A DNA stretch of 64,000 nt. It comes from Xylogone sp. PMI_703 (taxonomy: Eukaryota; Ascomycota; Leotiomycetes). The stretch covers positions 1-64,000 of the forward strand of contig JAJTUQ010000018.1 in NCBI GenBank assembly GCA_021399445.1, given 5' to 3'. The notes beneath the pieces were generated by a model, which did no database searches, was not told where the DNA came from, and saw only the letters and a list, made by a program, of their open reading frames with translations. The translations under genes were made by a program, and so were the position numbers. Shown here one piece after another: positions 34,319-44,124 of this stretch (positions are counted from its first letter, which is position 1; each line of letters opens with the position of its first letter).

Positions 34319-36038
34319 CTAAGGAGGTGCGATAGTTGTGTTCATTACCGATGCAATGTCGAATCCCGTATCCATTGTTGGATTCACCTCGTACGCCTCC
34401 ATTATTGATGTTATGTCGAGTCCCTCATCCATTATCGTTGTCATGTCAAACCCCCCCCATTCAAACTCCGATGCGTTCTGTGTCTCGTCTGGAGATCTTG
34501 GAGTTTGCGCTGCTGGAGCATCCTGGTGTTCGCAAGTGGGCGGAGAACGTCTGGAGAGCTGTTCACTGGTAGCACTAGGCTGGATACCATCTTGAAGATC
34601 AGGAACGCCACGCGGAGCGGTATCGCCAGTCACACATTCTATCGGTGGGGATCTATTCTCTTGTTCTCCTCTATCACGATCTGATGTATGCTTCGTTTTG
34701 CTTATCTTCGTACTTATTGGCGGGCAATTGTTACTGGATTGAAAATCTGAAAAGTGCCTCTTCAGACTACAATGACCGGACTTTTCTAGTATGCTCTTAT
34801 ATTTGTAGACAAGATCTGTAGCAAATTTGAGAGAGTCTTCAGGATAGCCAAGGAACATGGATATGTCTTGAAGCCTAATAGGTCATTAGCAATGAGGATA
34901 TCCAACGTGGCACAGGTGAGTTTACTCCAATCTACCACCCATTCTCTTCATGATAATACTACGAATATCATACGAGAACCACTCAGAAGATTCTATGTAC
35001 GGGGAGGTATATCGATCGGCTTTCAAATACGCGACAACGTAGTTTAGAGTTTCTGTATAATCCGAAAACTTGCCATACGCAGACACGGTGTGAGCATCTG
35101 TTGCGTTAGCAAGCGCTAAGGACGAGCAGAGTGTATATCTTACTAAGAAGGAATATTTCCGTGGCTCGAGGGCCCCACGTGCTCATCAGCGACCCTATAC
35201 ACCGATTTGCCCATAGAGCACCCTTCCGGATGCGTTTCAATGTCTTTTGCTCTTGCGCATCAAAGCAGGATGCCATTTTCTTATCAACCTCTTCCTCGGG
35301 CAAACCACAACGCACAAGAACTACCATCATCGACACAAAGATAAGTTGTTCAAATAGGGAAAAGAATGGCATCAACTTCGCCTCACTCCTTGACTCCACA
35401 TTAGCACGTCCATACTCCTGGGTGATCACCATCAAAGCTTCTTGTGTATTCGATGGGATGCTAATGGAATAAGCAGATTTCGACTCTGAGCCAGGATAAG
35501 ACTTGCTCAAACAATGCCCAAGTAGACGAGCAAGGATAGAGTGATTCTGTTCAACTGAGCCCATATAAAGATCCTCTTTCTTTTTGGCCCAAAGAGGCGC
35601 TGGTGGAATACCACCGAGGAAAGCATTGATGCCATTCAGCCATGATTGCTTTTCACTACGGGTCTTTTGTGAAGCAGCAGCAATAGCCTTAGCATGGTCG
35701 TAAATGAGAATTTTCAACGTCTCAGGCTGTTCAGACTTGGGTTGAAGTCGTTTGGAAAGGAGATCTCTTTGGATGTTCTCTCCCTCTGTGTTCCCTATGG
35801 AAGAGAGCCTTGTAATGTCTACATTACTTGAAAAGCGGTCAGGGAGACAGGTGATGGCATTTTCTGCGATATTGGCTGAACACTGATGTTGGCGATGAGG
35901 GAAGGACTGCTGAGCCAGCTGAAGTTGGAGTTGGGCTTGCCGAAGCTGAGCTCGAGTCTCGAGCAATTTGCCTTCTAAATACTGCACATAATCATTTGGT
36001 GGGCCTAGGAAATCATCCAGCCGGCATGATTGATGCAT
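34319..36038 (-). CDS. Conserved fungal coiled-coil protein, three exons
   Basis: ATG at 36038 (MHQSCRLDDFLGPPNDYVQ). Exon 1 36038-35144, intron 35098-35143 (GTAAGA, GCTAAC, ACAG), exon 2 35097-34926, intron 34875-34925, exon 3 34874-34319. Residues about 15-50 form a Gln/Leu-rich coiled coil. The central part (WLNGINAFLGGIPPAPLW, FFSLFEQLIFVSMMVVLVR, GALWANRCIGSLMSTWG) matches an unnamed fungal family as I remember it. The C-terminal exon is Ser/Pro-rich and disordered. It ends with short repeats (MTTIMDEGLDITSIME, MDTGFDIASVM). No function known. A perfect hairpin lies 74 bases upstream of the ATG. Confidence 0.72.
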
Positions 36039-36111
36039 CCTTAATGTGAGGAGAGATGCCACGATGAAAAGAGAGTTTTTGTGGTTTGCCTTCTGAAAGG
36101 GGGAGGAGAAT

Positions 36112-36178
36112 TGCACTATTCCTAATCGCGTACCCCCCAGACCCCCTGTCTGGGGGGTACGCGATTAGGAATAGTGCA
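36112..36178. repeat. Perfect 31-bp inverted repeat with 5-nt loop
   Basis: Left arm 36112-36142 (TGCACTATTCC...CCCAGAC), loop CCCCT, right arm 36148-36178, perfectly complementary. It lies in the leader or promoter of the gene starting at 36038. It could be a fold-back element, a cruciform or a transcript hairpin. Confidence 0.92.
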
Positions 36179-36867
36179 CCAAATAAATCTCTTGTTATTG
36201 GAAGCGTGACATGGAAACTCCCTTCCATATTCTATATCTAATACATGGGATTTGCGCCCTGAATTTTGCTTTTCCCAAATTGCTATTACCATTTCAGCTG
36301 CGGACATCCGCCCTTACGCTGCCACTAAAGTTGATAATATCTTACTGCAGCCACAATCACGTCTGGATTTAATAGATGGAGATACTTTCCTATTTCCAGC
36401 AGGTCTGAGGCTAAAGGCGGGTGGAAGCAGTTCGTTAAACTTATAGTAATGCAGTTTACAAAATTATAATGCAGCATTGGGAGATACGTATTATGAGGTT
36501 ATACATGAGGTTATACCAGCATTTGATGGCATATCAAGGACTCATGCTTGAGTCGGAGAACGCTTTCATAGTGTTATACTAAGTAGCAAGATATTTCATT
36601 ATATTCTAACTATTCGCTTCATTCCGAGTTTCCCGTGTCATTGTCATTCTCAAATGTCGAGGAATGCCTTCAGGTCGCTAAACACTGCGATATGATTATA
36701 GTGGTGTTCTCCCTGCATTGCCCTGGTCTATTGCACTTCCTAAAGAGGCCTTGTAATGCGGCATGTGCTCAAGGGACCTATATAAGTACAGCGTAGCTGG
36801 GCGAGACCGGCTTGCATTTTGTTTGCCTTGCATCAAATTAATTGACGTGAGTCTCGCCCCGAACATC
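36179..36867. other. Spacer with one GTGGCTGC element
   Basis: Contains a copy of the recurrent element at 36345-36363 (reverse orientation), small direct repeats (GAGGTTATAC) near 36490-36515, and a TATA-like CTATATAAG at 36779 about 90 bases before the next ATG. No gene seen. Confidence 0.5.
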
Positions 36868-37173
36868 ATGTGTGACTACACCCAAATAGAATTCCGATGC
36901 GGGCATGTCAGATATACCGTTCGGTCATGGTGTACAATCTACGAGACGACTCATAAACGCTGTCCTCCAAATGTAGTGGCTGTTGAATTCAGGTGGGCAC
37001 TCCTTCGTCGGGGGGAAGCAGAAAAGTTAGCTAAAATTAGAATAGGCTTGACGAACGATGTGGGGACTGCCGTACGCCAGCGATCTACCCCAGTTGGGTA
37101 TACCAAGTCAGCGTTAGCAAGCATACTCGTGGGATCCATGCATAGTAAGATGACCCCTTTCCCTTACGTTTAG
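36868..37173 (+). CDS. Small cysteine-containing protein, possibly truncated
   Basis: ATG at 36868 (MCDYTQIEFRCGHVRYTVR). The first 42 residues have a Cys/His pattern (C..Y...F.CGH....SWC) and THKRCPP. They resemble a widespread small fungal family that normally ends with a further Cys pair. The rest of the frame to 37173 (EAEKLAKIRIGLTND...) is unlike that family. So either an intron begins near 36991 (GTGGGC) or the end is changed. TATA-like sequence upstream. Possible zinc-binding role, unproven. Confidence 0.5.
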   Translation: MCDYTQIEFRCGHVRYTVRSWCTIYETTHKRCPPNVVAVEFRWALLRRGEAEKLAKIRIGLTNDVGTAVRQRSTPVGYTKSALASILVGSMHSKMTPFPYV

Positions 37174-37491
37174 TGAGGATACTGTTGCTAACTAAGGGAA
37201 GAGGAACGTTGCTCCCATTATATTTGAATTCAGCCATGTTCTCTTAAGCATTACCTTCATCCCGTAATACTCCTGTAATAAATATAACTATTTAATCTTC
37301 AAACATCTGGCATCTACCACTTGCTTTTAATACTCTCCTAACTATACTCCCTTTCAAAACCATAGCTTACTCTTCCGTTTCTCCTCTATCCTCTAACTGA
37401 TTGAAATTACTTTTGGATAACTACTATCCTTCCTTCAACTACCAACCTTTACATCTGGTTAACCTCTTTAATTAATTTCAGGACAAACAAT

Positions 37492-37786
37492 ATGTCTAGT
37501 GCGGAAGCAATATTTGCAAATGCACACGAGAAAGCTCGGCAAGAACTGGGCTTCGGCATTCATAGAGGCTTCGATAGTATGCCTCAGTTTCCTGGACAGT
37601 GTGTTCCGTTAATAACAATATTCAGTGGAGCACGAGCTAGTGGGTGTACCATATATACCACGTCAACGACCGTCTGCTCGACAAATTGCGGATTTCAAGA
37701 AATGCATAAAAAAGTATGGCGTCACTGATGAAATGTTTTCAAAGTACGGCTGGGATGATTCAATCGAGTCTTACGTACTCGTATAA
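37492..37786 (+). CDS. Small unknown protein, two exons, 81 aa
   Basis: ATG at 37492 (MSSAEAIFANAHEKARQEL). Exon 1 37492-37576, intron 37577-37625 (GTATGC donor, TTAATAAC branch, ATTCAG acceptor), exon 2 37626-37786. The spliced product continues EHELVGVPYIPRQRPSARQ and FKKCIKKYGVTDEMFSKYG. Without splicing the frame ends differently at 37728, but the exon 2 frame has far better composition. Soluble, no known family. Confidence 0.62.
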
Positions 37787-38382
37787 TTACGTGACCTAAA
37801 GTTGGGTTGGGGGGCTGTGGGACTCAGATGAGGGACTGATCAATGCCTGGGATTAACGATGGAGTGGATGAGTCGGAGTATCGTTAGCATCTTGATTACT
37901 ATAAGTATCACAGCTTAGCCAAGTGACTAGTTAGGAAGTATTAAGCGTTAGTTTCCTGCGCTTCTGAGCATCCTCAGTTAAGTGGTCCCTATCTGGGACA
38001 CAAGGGCACCCCTACCTTGACTTCTAGACGTGATAGTGGCTGCGGTGAGTCATGTGTCTAGCGTTAGAGCCAGGCAAGCTCTGGAGGCCTCTCCATTTAA
38101 CATGCGTGTTAAGGCTCCTTAACGTTGCAGCGAAGTCGATGCCTCGAGGCATCAGGGCCAGTAATTCTGCTTCCTATAACACGTCACCTAGCATGTTTGC
38201 CTCATTTTGAAGCGAGGCAGAATAAGCAAGAAATTGGTCAAGGGACTAGCTGAAGGTTCATGCATTTGGCTATAAAAAAGGGGCGCCTACCCTCCTCAAG
38301 GTCTTGAAAACTACCAAACATTCTACTAATTCCTCCTACACCTATATTTTGAATATCTGTTGTCTTAAGTCTTACCAGCCTC
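37787..38382 (+). promoter_or_regulatory. Upstream region with GTGGCTGC element and TATA box
   Basis: A copy of the recurrent element is at 38027-38046. A TATA-like CTATAAAAAAGG lies at about 38271, some 110 bases before the 38383 ATG. Confidence 0.5.
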
Positions 38383-39210
38383 ATGGACTTCCTCAAGAAA
38401 ACACTCGTCTGGTTCAGATGGCGGAAGGGAGATCATAATCCCGCTGTTCTGACAGAGAAAGGAGATTCCACATCCAATCGGACATTTATACCCCCATTGC
38501 TCTTGGCCCCTCCACCTCTATCAGCACTTACCCCCAATCAACCATTCCAAAATGCATCTCAGGCTAAAGGCCCGCCACCACCTCTCCCTCCAAGCTCACA
38601 CCGAGGACCTCCACCTCCACCTCCGTCTTCATATACAGCACCATCACGACTTGCTAAGTGGTGTGTTTGCTATAATGACGGTAACTTATGCATGGCACCA
38701 GGTTCAAATTATGATATTGAACCATTAACTTCTGATTGCTGGGTACGTCCTAAAGAAAATGGCAAAATACATGTTCCTGGCTGTGGATATGCATTTATCT
38801 GGTTAACTGTAAACTTTATACAAGAGAATAAATTGTGTAGAGTTCACCAGACCTCTGGTTGGTTTCCAATCAGAAAAATAACTTTTGCACTCATGATAGC
38901 CAACTCAAGATCAAACGACGACCTTTCTATTGCTATCAGATCTGGATTTAAGAAAGAGGAGGAATTGTGTAGAGATGTTGAAGTTGAGGACAGGATCTTC
39001 AGGGATAAAGAGCGTAACATATTGAAAGACTTCGACGCTGAATTTCAGATCTCACATAAGGGAAGGCATCTCTCAACAGGTACTCTAGTTTGGTATGGGA
39101 TTGAAGACTTTGAAGTCCGGCAAAAAGATGGTCAAGAGCTTCATTATAGCTTTACCAGGAATGACTTAGTTGACGGAAGTCTGAAGGTAGAGAGAGTGGA
39201 TTCAAATTGA
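38383..39210 (+). CDS. Proline-rich orphan protein, 275 aa
   Basis: Single exon, ATG at 38383 (MDFLKKTLVWFRWRKG). Residues 38-88 are Pro-rich with PPPPLPP-type runs, as in WW/SH3 or profilin ligands. The remaining 185 residues look globular (WCVCYNDGNLCMAPGSNYD, GKIHVPGCGYAFIWLTVNF, LVWYGIEDFEVRQKDGQEL). No signal peptide clear; the basic aromatic N-terminus might touch membranes. Not recognised. It has its own TATA box. Confidence 0.72.
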   Translation: MDFLKKTLVWFRWRKGDHNPAVLTEKGDSTSNRTFIPPLLLAPPPLSALTPNQPFQNASQAKGPPPPLPPSSHRGPPPPPPSSYTAPSRLAKWCVCYNDGNLCMAPGSNYDIEPLTSDCWVRPKENGKIHVPGCGYAFIWLTVNFIQENKLCRVHQTSGWFPIRKITFALMIANSRSNDDLSIAIRSGFKKEEELCRDVEVEDRIFRDKERNILKDFDAEFQISHKGRHLSTGTLVWYGIEDFEVRQKDGQELHYSFTRNDLVDGSLKVERVDSN

Positions 39211-39698
39211 GTGTCTGAGCTCTAGTTCTTGATTGATTTGTGTTTAGTTTGATAGGAAAGTTACTGTACTGTTTGCCTCTTTATTGAGTATACACCTGAT
39301 GGCCGATATATGATCCTTAAAATGTGACAAATCTTCATAGTACTTTTCGGGCAGACAGTCCTCAGCTCTCGCCAACTAAATGAAACCCACCACCTCCGCA
39401 AGATCCTTGCTGGAGCTGTAAGGATTCCATTTGGATTTCAGGCTTGATGGGAGGCATTAAAGATTTCCTCCTTTACTAAAGTCAACCACACCTTACTGCA
39501 GCCACAATCACATCCAGATCTATCGAGAGACCTCAGACCAAACTCTATCACTTAGCCATCGTATATGTACAAGAAGACCTCCCTGTGGGAGCCTCACACA
39601 TTTCTGGCTAAACTACTCTCGAGTAATCATTGATTCTCACCTATCACCTTTGACCTTCTTTTCTTGAGTCAAACTTCTAGCCCCCGAAACTCGAAGAA
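39211..39698 (+). promoter_or_regulatory. Intergenic with GTGGCTGC element
   Basis: The element (reverse orientation) lies at 39496-39513, 186 bases before the 39699 ATG. CTTACTGCAGCCACAATCAC here is identical to the copy at 36341. Confidence 0.5.
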
Positions 39699-40411
39699 AT
39701 GACTACCGATAGCAAAAGAGTGACTTACCGCTGCACTCACTGGGGCTGCTCAGGCACATTTGGGTCAGTCGATGACTGGAAAAAGCATGAAAGAAATCAT
39801 ATCTGGCCTGAAATGTGGCGCTCCGACGAAGGAAAGGTGTTCTATAAGCGGCACCTTTTTGAGGCTTATTTAGAACACGAGCGTGGAATCGACGTAAATT
39901 GCGAAGAGTGGAAAGAGCGCATCAAGAATTGCCATATAGGTGCGCGGCATCAACAACGGTTTTGGTGCGGATGCTGTGGAAGGATCGTTGCATCGGAGGC
40001 CGAAGCTCTAGATTGCTTCGAATATCGCTTTCAACATATCCTTGACCATAACTCCACGCAATGGATTTCGTTGGTATCATCTTCAGGTGATACGATACCC
40101 CAGGAGTCTTCACAGAAACTAGCAGTCGGGCGAAAGCAGTTTGTTGAACAAACATTTAGTCAAATATTCGAAGAGCAGGGACATAGGATATGCCTCCCAT
40201 TTAAAGGTAGGTATTACGTTCTTTCTCCTTGATAAAGTTGCTAAGAGAATAAGGTATCTTATCAGGACTTCTCCCTGTTGCGACCGAAGCCGAAATTAGG
40301 ACTTTACGAAGTCGCTTATGGAAGGAAGGTATTACAGACATGGAAATTCAAGAGTATCTAGGCAAGAGGCTGGATAATCCATTGGATTTCATAAAATTGC
40401 CAAGATTTTAA
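39699..40411 (+). CDS. C2H2-type zinc-finger protein, two exons, 217 aa
   Basis: ATG at 39699 (MTTDSKRVTYRCTHWGC). Exon 1 39699-40206, intron 40207-40265 (GTAGGT, CTAAG, ATCAG), exon 2 40266-40411. Residues 12-34 form a C2H2 finger (CTHWGCSGTFGSVDDWKKHERNH, read in part). A second Cys-rich unit FWCGCCGRIV plus FQHILDH follows near residue 90. Exon 2 encodes a helical tail (TEAEIRTLRSRLWKEGITD). It resembles unnamed fungal C2H2 proteins with this finger plus WCGCCG arrangement. Likely nucleic-acid binding or regulatory. Confidence 0.75.
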
Positions 40412-41055
40412 TAAAAACCGACTTCTCCAATCAAAAAAGATGGACGTGGTTTGGAGGGTGACTAGAGTGCATAGCATGAAGGTGAAAATCAATAAACTAT
40501 ATTTAAGAGAATGATCGCAGCTTCAGTAGAGATCGCTTGGTTTGAGTGATGGAAAAGAAGAATCTCGATTTTCTGTCGCATTCTTAGAATCTTTTGGAAG
40601 GTTTTGGCTTTTTTGGATACTATTACTGTAAGAACAGGAAGGAACGAATAGATGGACACGAACCTCATCTCTATGTATCGGTGGGGTAATTAGTCATCTT
40701 CGGAGTAGTATTCTTCACTTCTCCAGATTCAGGCATTGCCAGACTAGGGTTAGCATAAACAACCTTTTAAATAGCTTACCCCATTTGCCGCCATGTATAC
40801 AACTATTATAGTTCAGTCAAAATTGTTTACTGTGCCTGGCTGCAGCCACTGTCACAAGTGATATTTGGAAGGGAAAGTGTTGTTGAAAGCTTGCCCAGCT
40901 GGGCTAGGCTGGGGCGCTCCTGGCATCGATATATAAGATCTGGGGAGGTGACAACTTTCAACCTTTCTGCTGCTATTCTAATCTACAATATAACTTTAGG
41001 GGGATCAATCTTCCAGTAGATATCTAATAGTTCTATCTTTATAGAACTTAATATA
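40412..41055 (+). promoter_or_regulatory. Intergenic with GTGGCTGC element and TATA box
   Basis: The element (reverse orientation) lies at 40841-40857, 199 bases before the next ATG. A TATA-like ATATATAAGA occurs at about 40928. Confidence 0.5.
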
Positions 41056-41759
41056 ATGGACCACAGCCGAGCACACTCCAATATCTTTGCTAGCCCACCT
41101 AACCAGTCATTCAGGAGGAGTTTCTCCCAGGATACTGCCACAGAGATCGGCGATAGTCCATCATTTGAAGTCATTCATGGATGTACACCTCCATGTCCGG
41201 GCAACCCCGGAGCGCTACCGTCAAATATCGGAAATCTTATAACTTACGAGTTTACACTGGAAAAGGACGGACGTATAGTTGCTACATCCTTTGACTTTTA
41301 TCCTCCTCCCACTCATGTAATCCGAAACAGCTATTCTGCCAATCTGAGAAAGGTGAATAGTAGTGCAGATTGGACACACAATTTTGATATTATCGTCGGC
41401 AAACTACTCTCAGGGCTGACGCTCGGTGAGACAACAACATTGAGAATTCTTGCACCATTTACTTCTGGCAAATATGGATGGGATGAGCAGAGTTTAGATG
41501 AAACTGAGTGGAAAGAATGCATACTGTAAGTTTGGCACTCTAACATGAAGCTAAGGTAACTAAATTTGAGATACAGTACAGTAATGGTACCCAAGTTGAA
41601 GAAGTTATAGGTGAAAAGGGGCAGAAAAATGTGGACCTACCGGAAGAACTAAGTCCGGCAACTTCGGAGGGTCAAACCGAGGCTGATAGAACTTTAGTTA
41701 GTTTGATGGAAACAGTGGAAATTCTGATGTCGCATATCAGGCTGGGGCCTGGCGTGTAA
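41056..41759 (+). CDS. Unknown protein, two exons, 215 aa
   Basis: ATG at 41056 (MDHSRAHSNIFASPPNQ). Exon 1 41056-41525, intron 41526-41581 (GTAAGT; the second of two tandem ACAG acceptors keeps the frame), exon 2 41582-41759. A central beta-rich part (NLITYEFTLEKDGRIVATSF, then IIVGKLLSGLTLGETTTLRI) is faintly like an FKBP-type fold. The active-site aromatic residues of prolyl isomerases are not convincing. Exon 2 is acidic with a helical end (LVSLMETVEILMSHI). No confident family. Confidence 0.65.
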
Positions 41760-42919
41760 TCAGAAAGAGCAAGGAAAATTAAAGGTTAAGATTATGTGTC
41801 ATAAATCCTCTATTCACAGTGTGCCGGCTGTTGATATTTGTCGATTGAGTCAAATTTCTGGCGGAACCTACCCTAGACTAAAAACGTACATGATTAAGTT
41901 CTCATTTTCATTGGGGCTCTTCATGCCTTGAATATGACCCATCTCTGCGCCGAATTTGGTGAGATTGCTTCAGAAATTTGTCCCATCCAGTAATAACCGC
42001 AACATGATCGCAACACAGTGTGAGCTTGAGGAGCCGCCACACGAATTTATCAGACGTCAGAACAGGCATCACTGTAGGATAGCATGAGTCGGAGTATTTA
42101 TTAGCTGGATGATCGGGGCCGATGGCTGGGTTGCACTCGAATGTATTCTTTGCAATATTCGAGTGTTTGATCCTCAAGCTCACGGATCTTTCCGGCCGTG
42201 AACTTTTTTGCTCTTTTGGCTTTACTAAAATAAAAGACATGCTAATCATCATTCCCATCCTTCGAAGTCCAATTCGTCATCTAACTTTTGGAATAGGTGG
42301 TAGTCGTCCGCGGCAAAGACTGCAGTGGAGGCTACGATTGAAAAGAAATTTACCGCAAGAGAATCTGGCGTATTATGTACTGCCTCTCCAATTCATGATG
42401 TAGAGGCTGCAATAGTCAGGAGGAGGAAATGTTCAAGGTGAGATGTTTCATAAAGCTAAAGCAACGCGCTAAACTAACGGATCGGCCCGTGATTCATCCG
42501 CAATGCCGGTTCATCCTCGGGTATTTATGCCACATGTAACGTTTTGAGAAGCCTTCCTGCCTAGCCTGAATATCATGCACCTTAAGTCAGTGATTGGAAC
42601 CGATTTGGAATCGGGTCCTGTTCGGGCCATCCAGAGACGAGCAGGCATTCTTCGTCGTTCCGTTGGTCGAAGTATCAACCTACTATTCTGTGTTACTGGC
42701 GGCTAGGACGGCCGGTACTGCCGTGACTTCTGTCGGCTCCTGAGGCCAAACGGCTGCGCCTCAACAGAACCCAGCCATTTACCAGAACGACCGACAGAAT
42801 GACTACGTGTTGCACGCAAATTGGTTAAGTGATAGTTATTTCTTTTTTAGTAAATTAACTAGTTAAACTGCGACCACTTTTGATACTTAATCTGTCTCCC
42901 AACACTCGGCAAAGTAAGT
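41760..42919. other. No confident gene
   Basis: A minus frame 41908-42258 and a plus frame 42122-42403 overlap each other. Neither has a recognised domain. The G/C-richer stretch 42590-42800 holds short complementary patches but no structure I can define. Confidence 0.35.
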
Positions 42920-43600
42920 CGACATGATTTCCTATAGCTAGTGACAAAAGATACCCATTGCTATTCTATAACTTTTCATTATCTAGCGTGTGCAAACCTC
43001 ACTGAACATGGAAAATTAATTCTTCGCTTGTCTATGTACAGTCCCAAAAATCTGCTTTTCAACAATGAGACTGTCGCGTGTAGCAATTGGAAATGGGGCT
43101 CGAGTCGTGAGTGTTGCTGGAAAATGGATCGCATTAGCCATATGTGCGGTATAAAGTTTATAAGGTGTTCTCAGCGTTCTTCTCAGATGTGCAGGGTTTG
43201 TGGACAAATCGAGATCAAGTAGCGCCGTATTCGCAAGTTAGAGAATAAAGTCGGTCGCTAGAGTGTTGAAGTAAAAAACTTGACGGCTTCCCTCGAACGG
43301 ACTGGGGAAGAGATCCGTGATGTGCGCGCCCAAATTGGTCGGCTAGAGAGGGTCCGACCTGTTAATCAGAAACGTCTAAAATAAACTGTCCTTAGTAGAT
43401 GTACCGTTTTAGAAACCAGATTTGAATTCTCAGCAAAAGCGACTTGGAAAACAAATTCGGTTGCGAGAAGCTGGAACTGGCTCCTAAGCAAATACACTTC
43501 CACCACCAGAAACTCAACCGTTGTTTTTTTCCAAACGGGTCTCTGGAGAATGCTCTACTTCCTCAGGATTGCCCTGATGTAATTCCACAGGTCGACGCCT
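42920..43600 (+). pseudogene. Decayed Cys-rich plus coiled-coil gene
   Basis: A frame from 42941 has several cysteines (CSNWKWGSSRECCWKMD, MCGIKFIRCSQRSSQMCRVC). After TAG at 43220 the same frame goes on as RRIRKLENKVGR, is stopped by TAG again near 43260, and then reads VKNLTASLERTGEEIRDV, a coiled coil. The stops sit where CAG or a similar codon is expected. Probably a dead gene. Confidence 0.5.
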
Positions 43601-43605
43601 TTTCT

Positions 43606-44124
43606 TTAGCCTTTTGAGCGATCCTGGAAGCCTCCGAGAAAGTGATGTGTCCGGTGTGACGTCTCGTGAAGAGGTAGCACGGCTTGACTGACTGTAGCAT
43701 CATCCAGCAGGGATGCTGCATCTTGGCTCGATTGTCCAGAAAGGTGGTGGCTTTCTAACCCCTGTGAAAGTCCAGATTCTGCTGGCTCCGATTGCTGCAA
43801 GACCTCAAAACTTATACCTGGCGGTATCGAATCAACAACAGAGCAGATTCTCTTGAAGTGCATCGGCATCCATATATCGTAGACATTTTTTGTGAACTTA
43901 TATGCCGTCCGCTTTTCCCTGCCATCAAGTGCCGTAAAGTCAAAGGTACGAATAGGATGACGATAGACGGTTGTGCTTTTTCCGTCGATTATAGGATAGT
44001 GACCATAGATTCTCACATTCCGATGATCGTGTGAAATTTGCCAGGAGTAGCGCGCCAATGGCAAAAAGGCCCTTGGTTCAAGCAAAGAGTTCTCTAGTGA
44101 GAGCTTTAATCTGCGGCGTTGCAC
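43606..44124 (-). pseudogene. C-terminal conserved block of the kinase gene, out of frame
   Basis: This frame begins before the kinase stop at 44078 and reads LEPRAFLPLARYSWQISHDH, RIYGHYPIIDGKSTTVYRHP, FDFTALDGREKRTAYKFTKN and VYDIWMPMHFKRICSVVD. I recognise this block from fungal hypothetical proteins (possibly the DUF7924 family; name not certain). No good intron links it to the kinase frame, so a one-base indel near 44100 probably separated it. It could alternatively be translated as a separate unit, but no ATG opens it. Confidence 0.5.

Noticed and set aside
41056..41529. FKBP-type prolyl isomerase
   Set aside because: Only a faint resemblance to the GLTLGE...ILAPF strand region; typical active-site aromatic residues are not evident.
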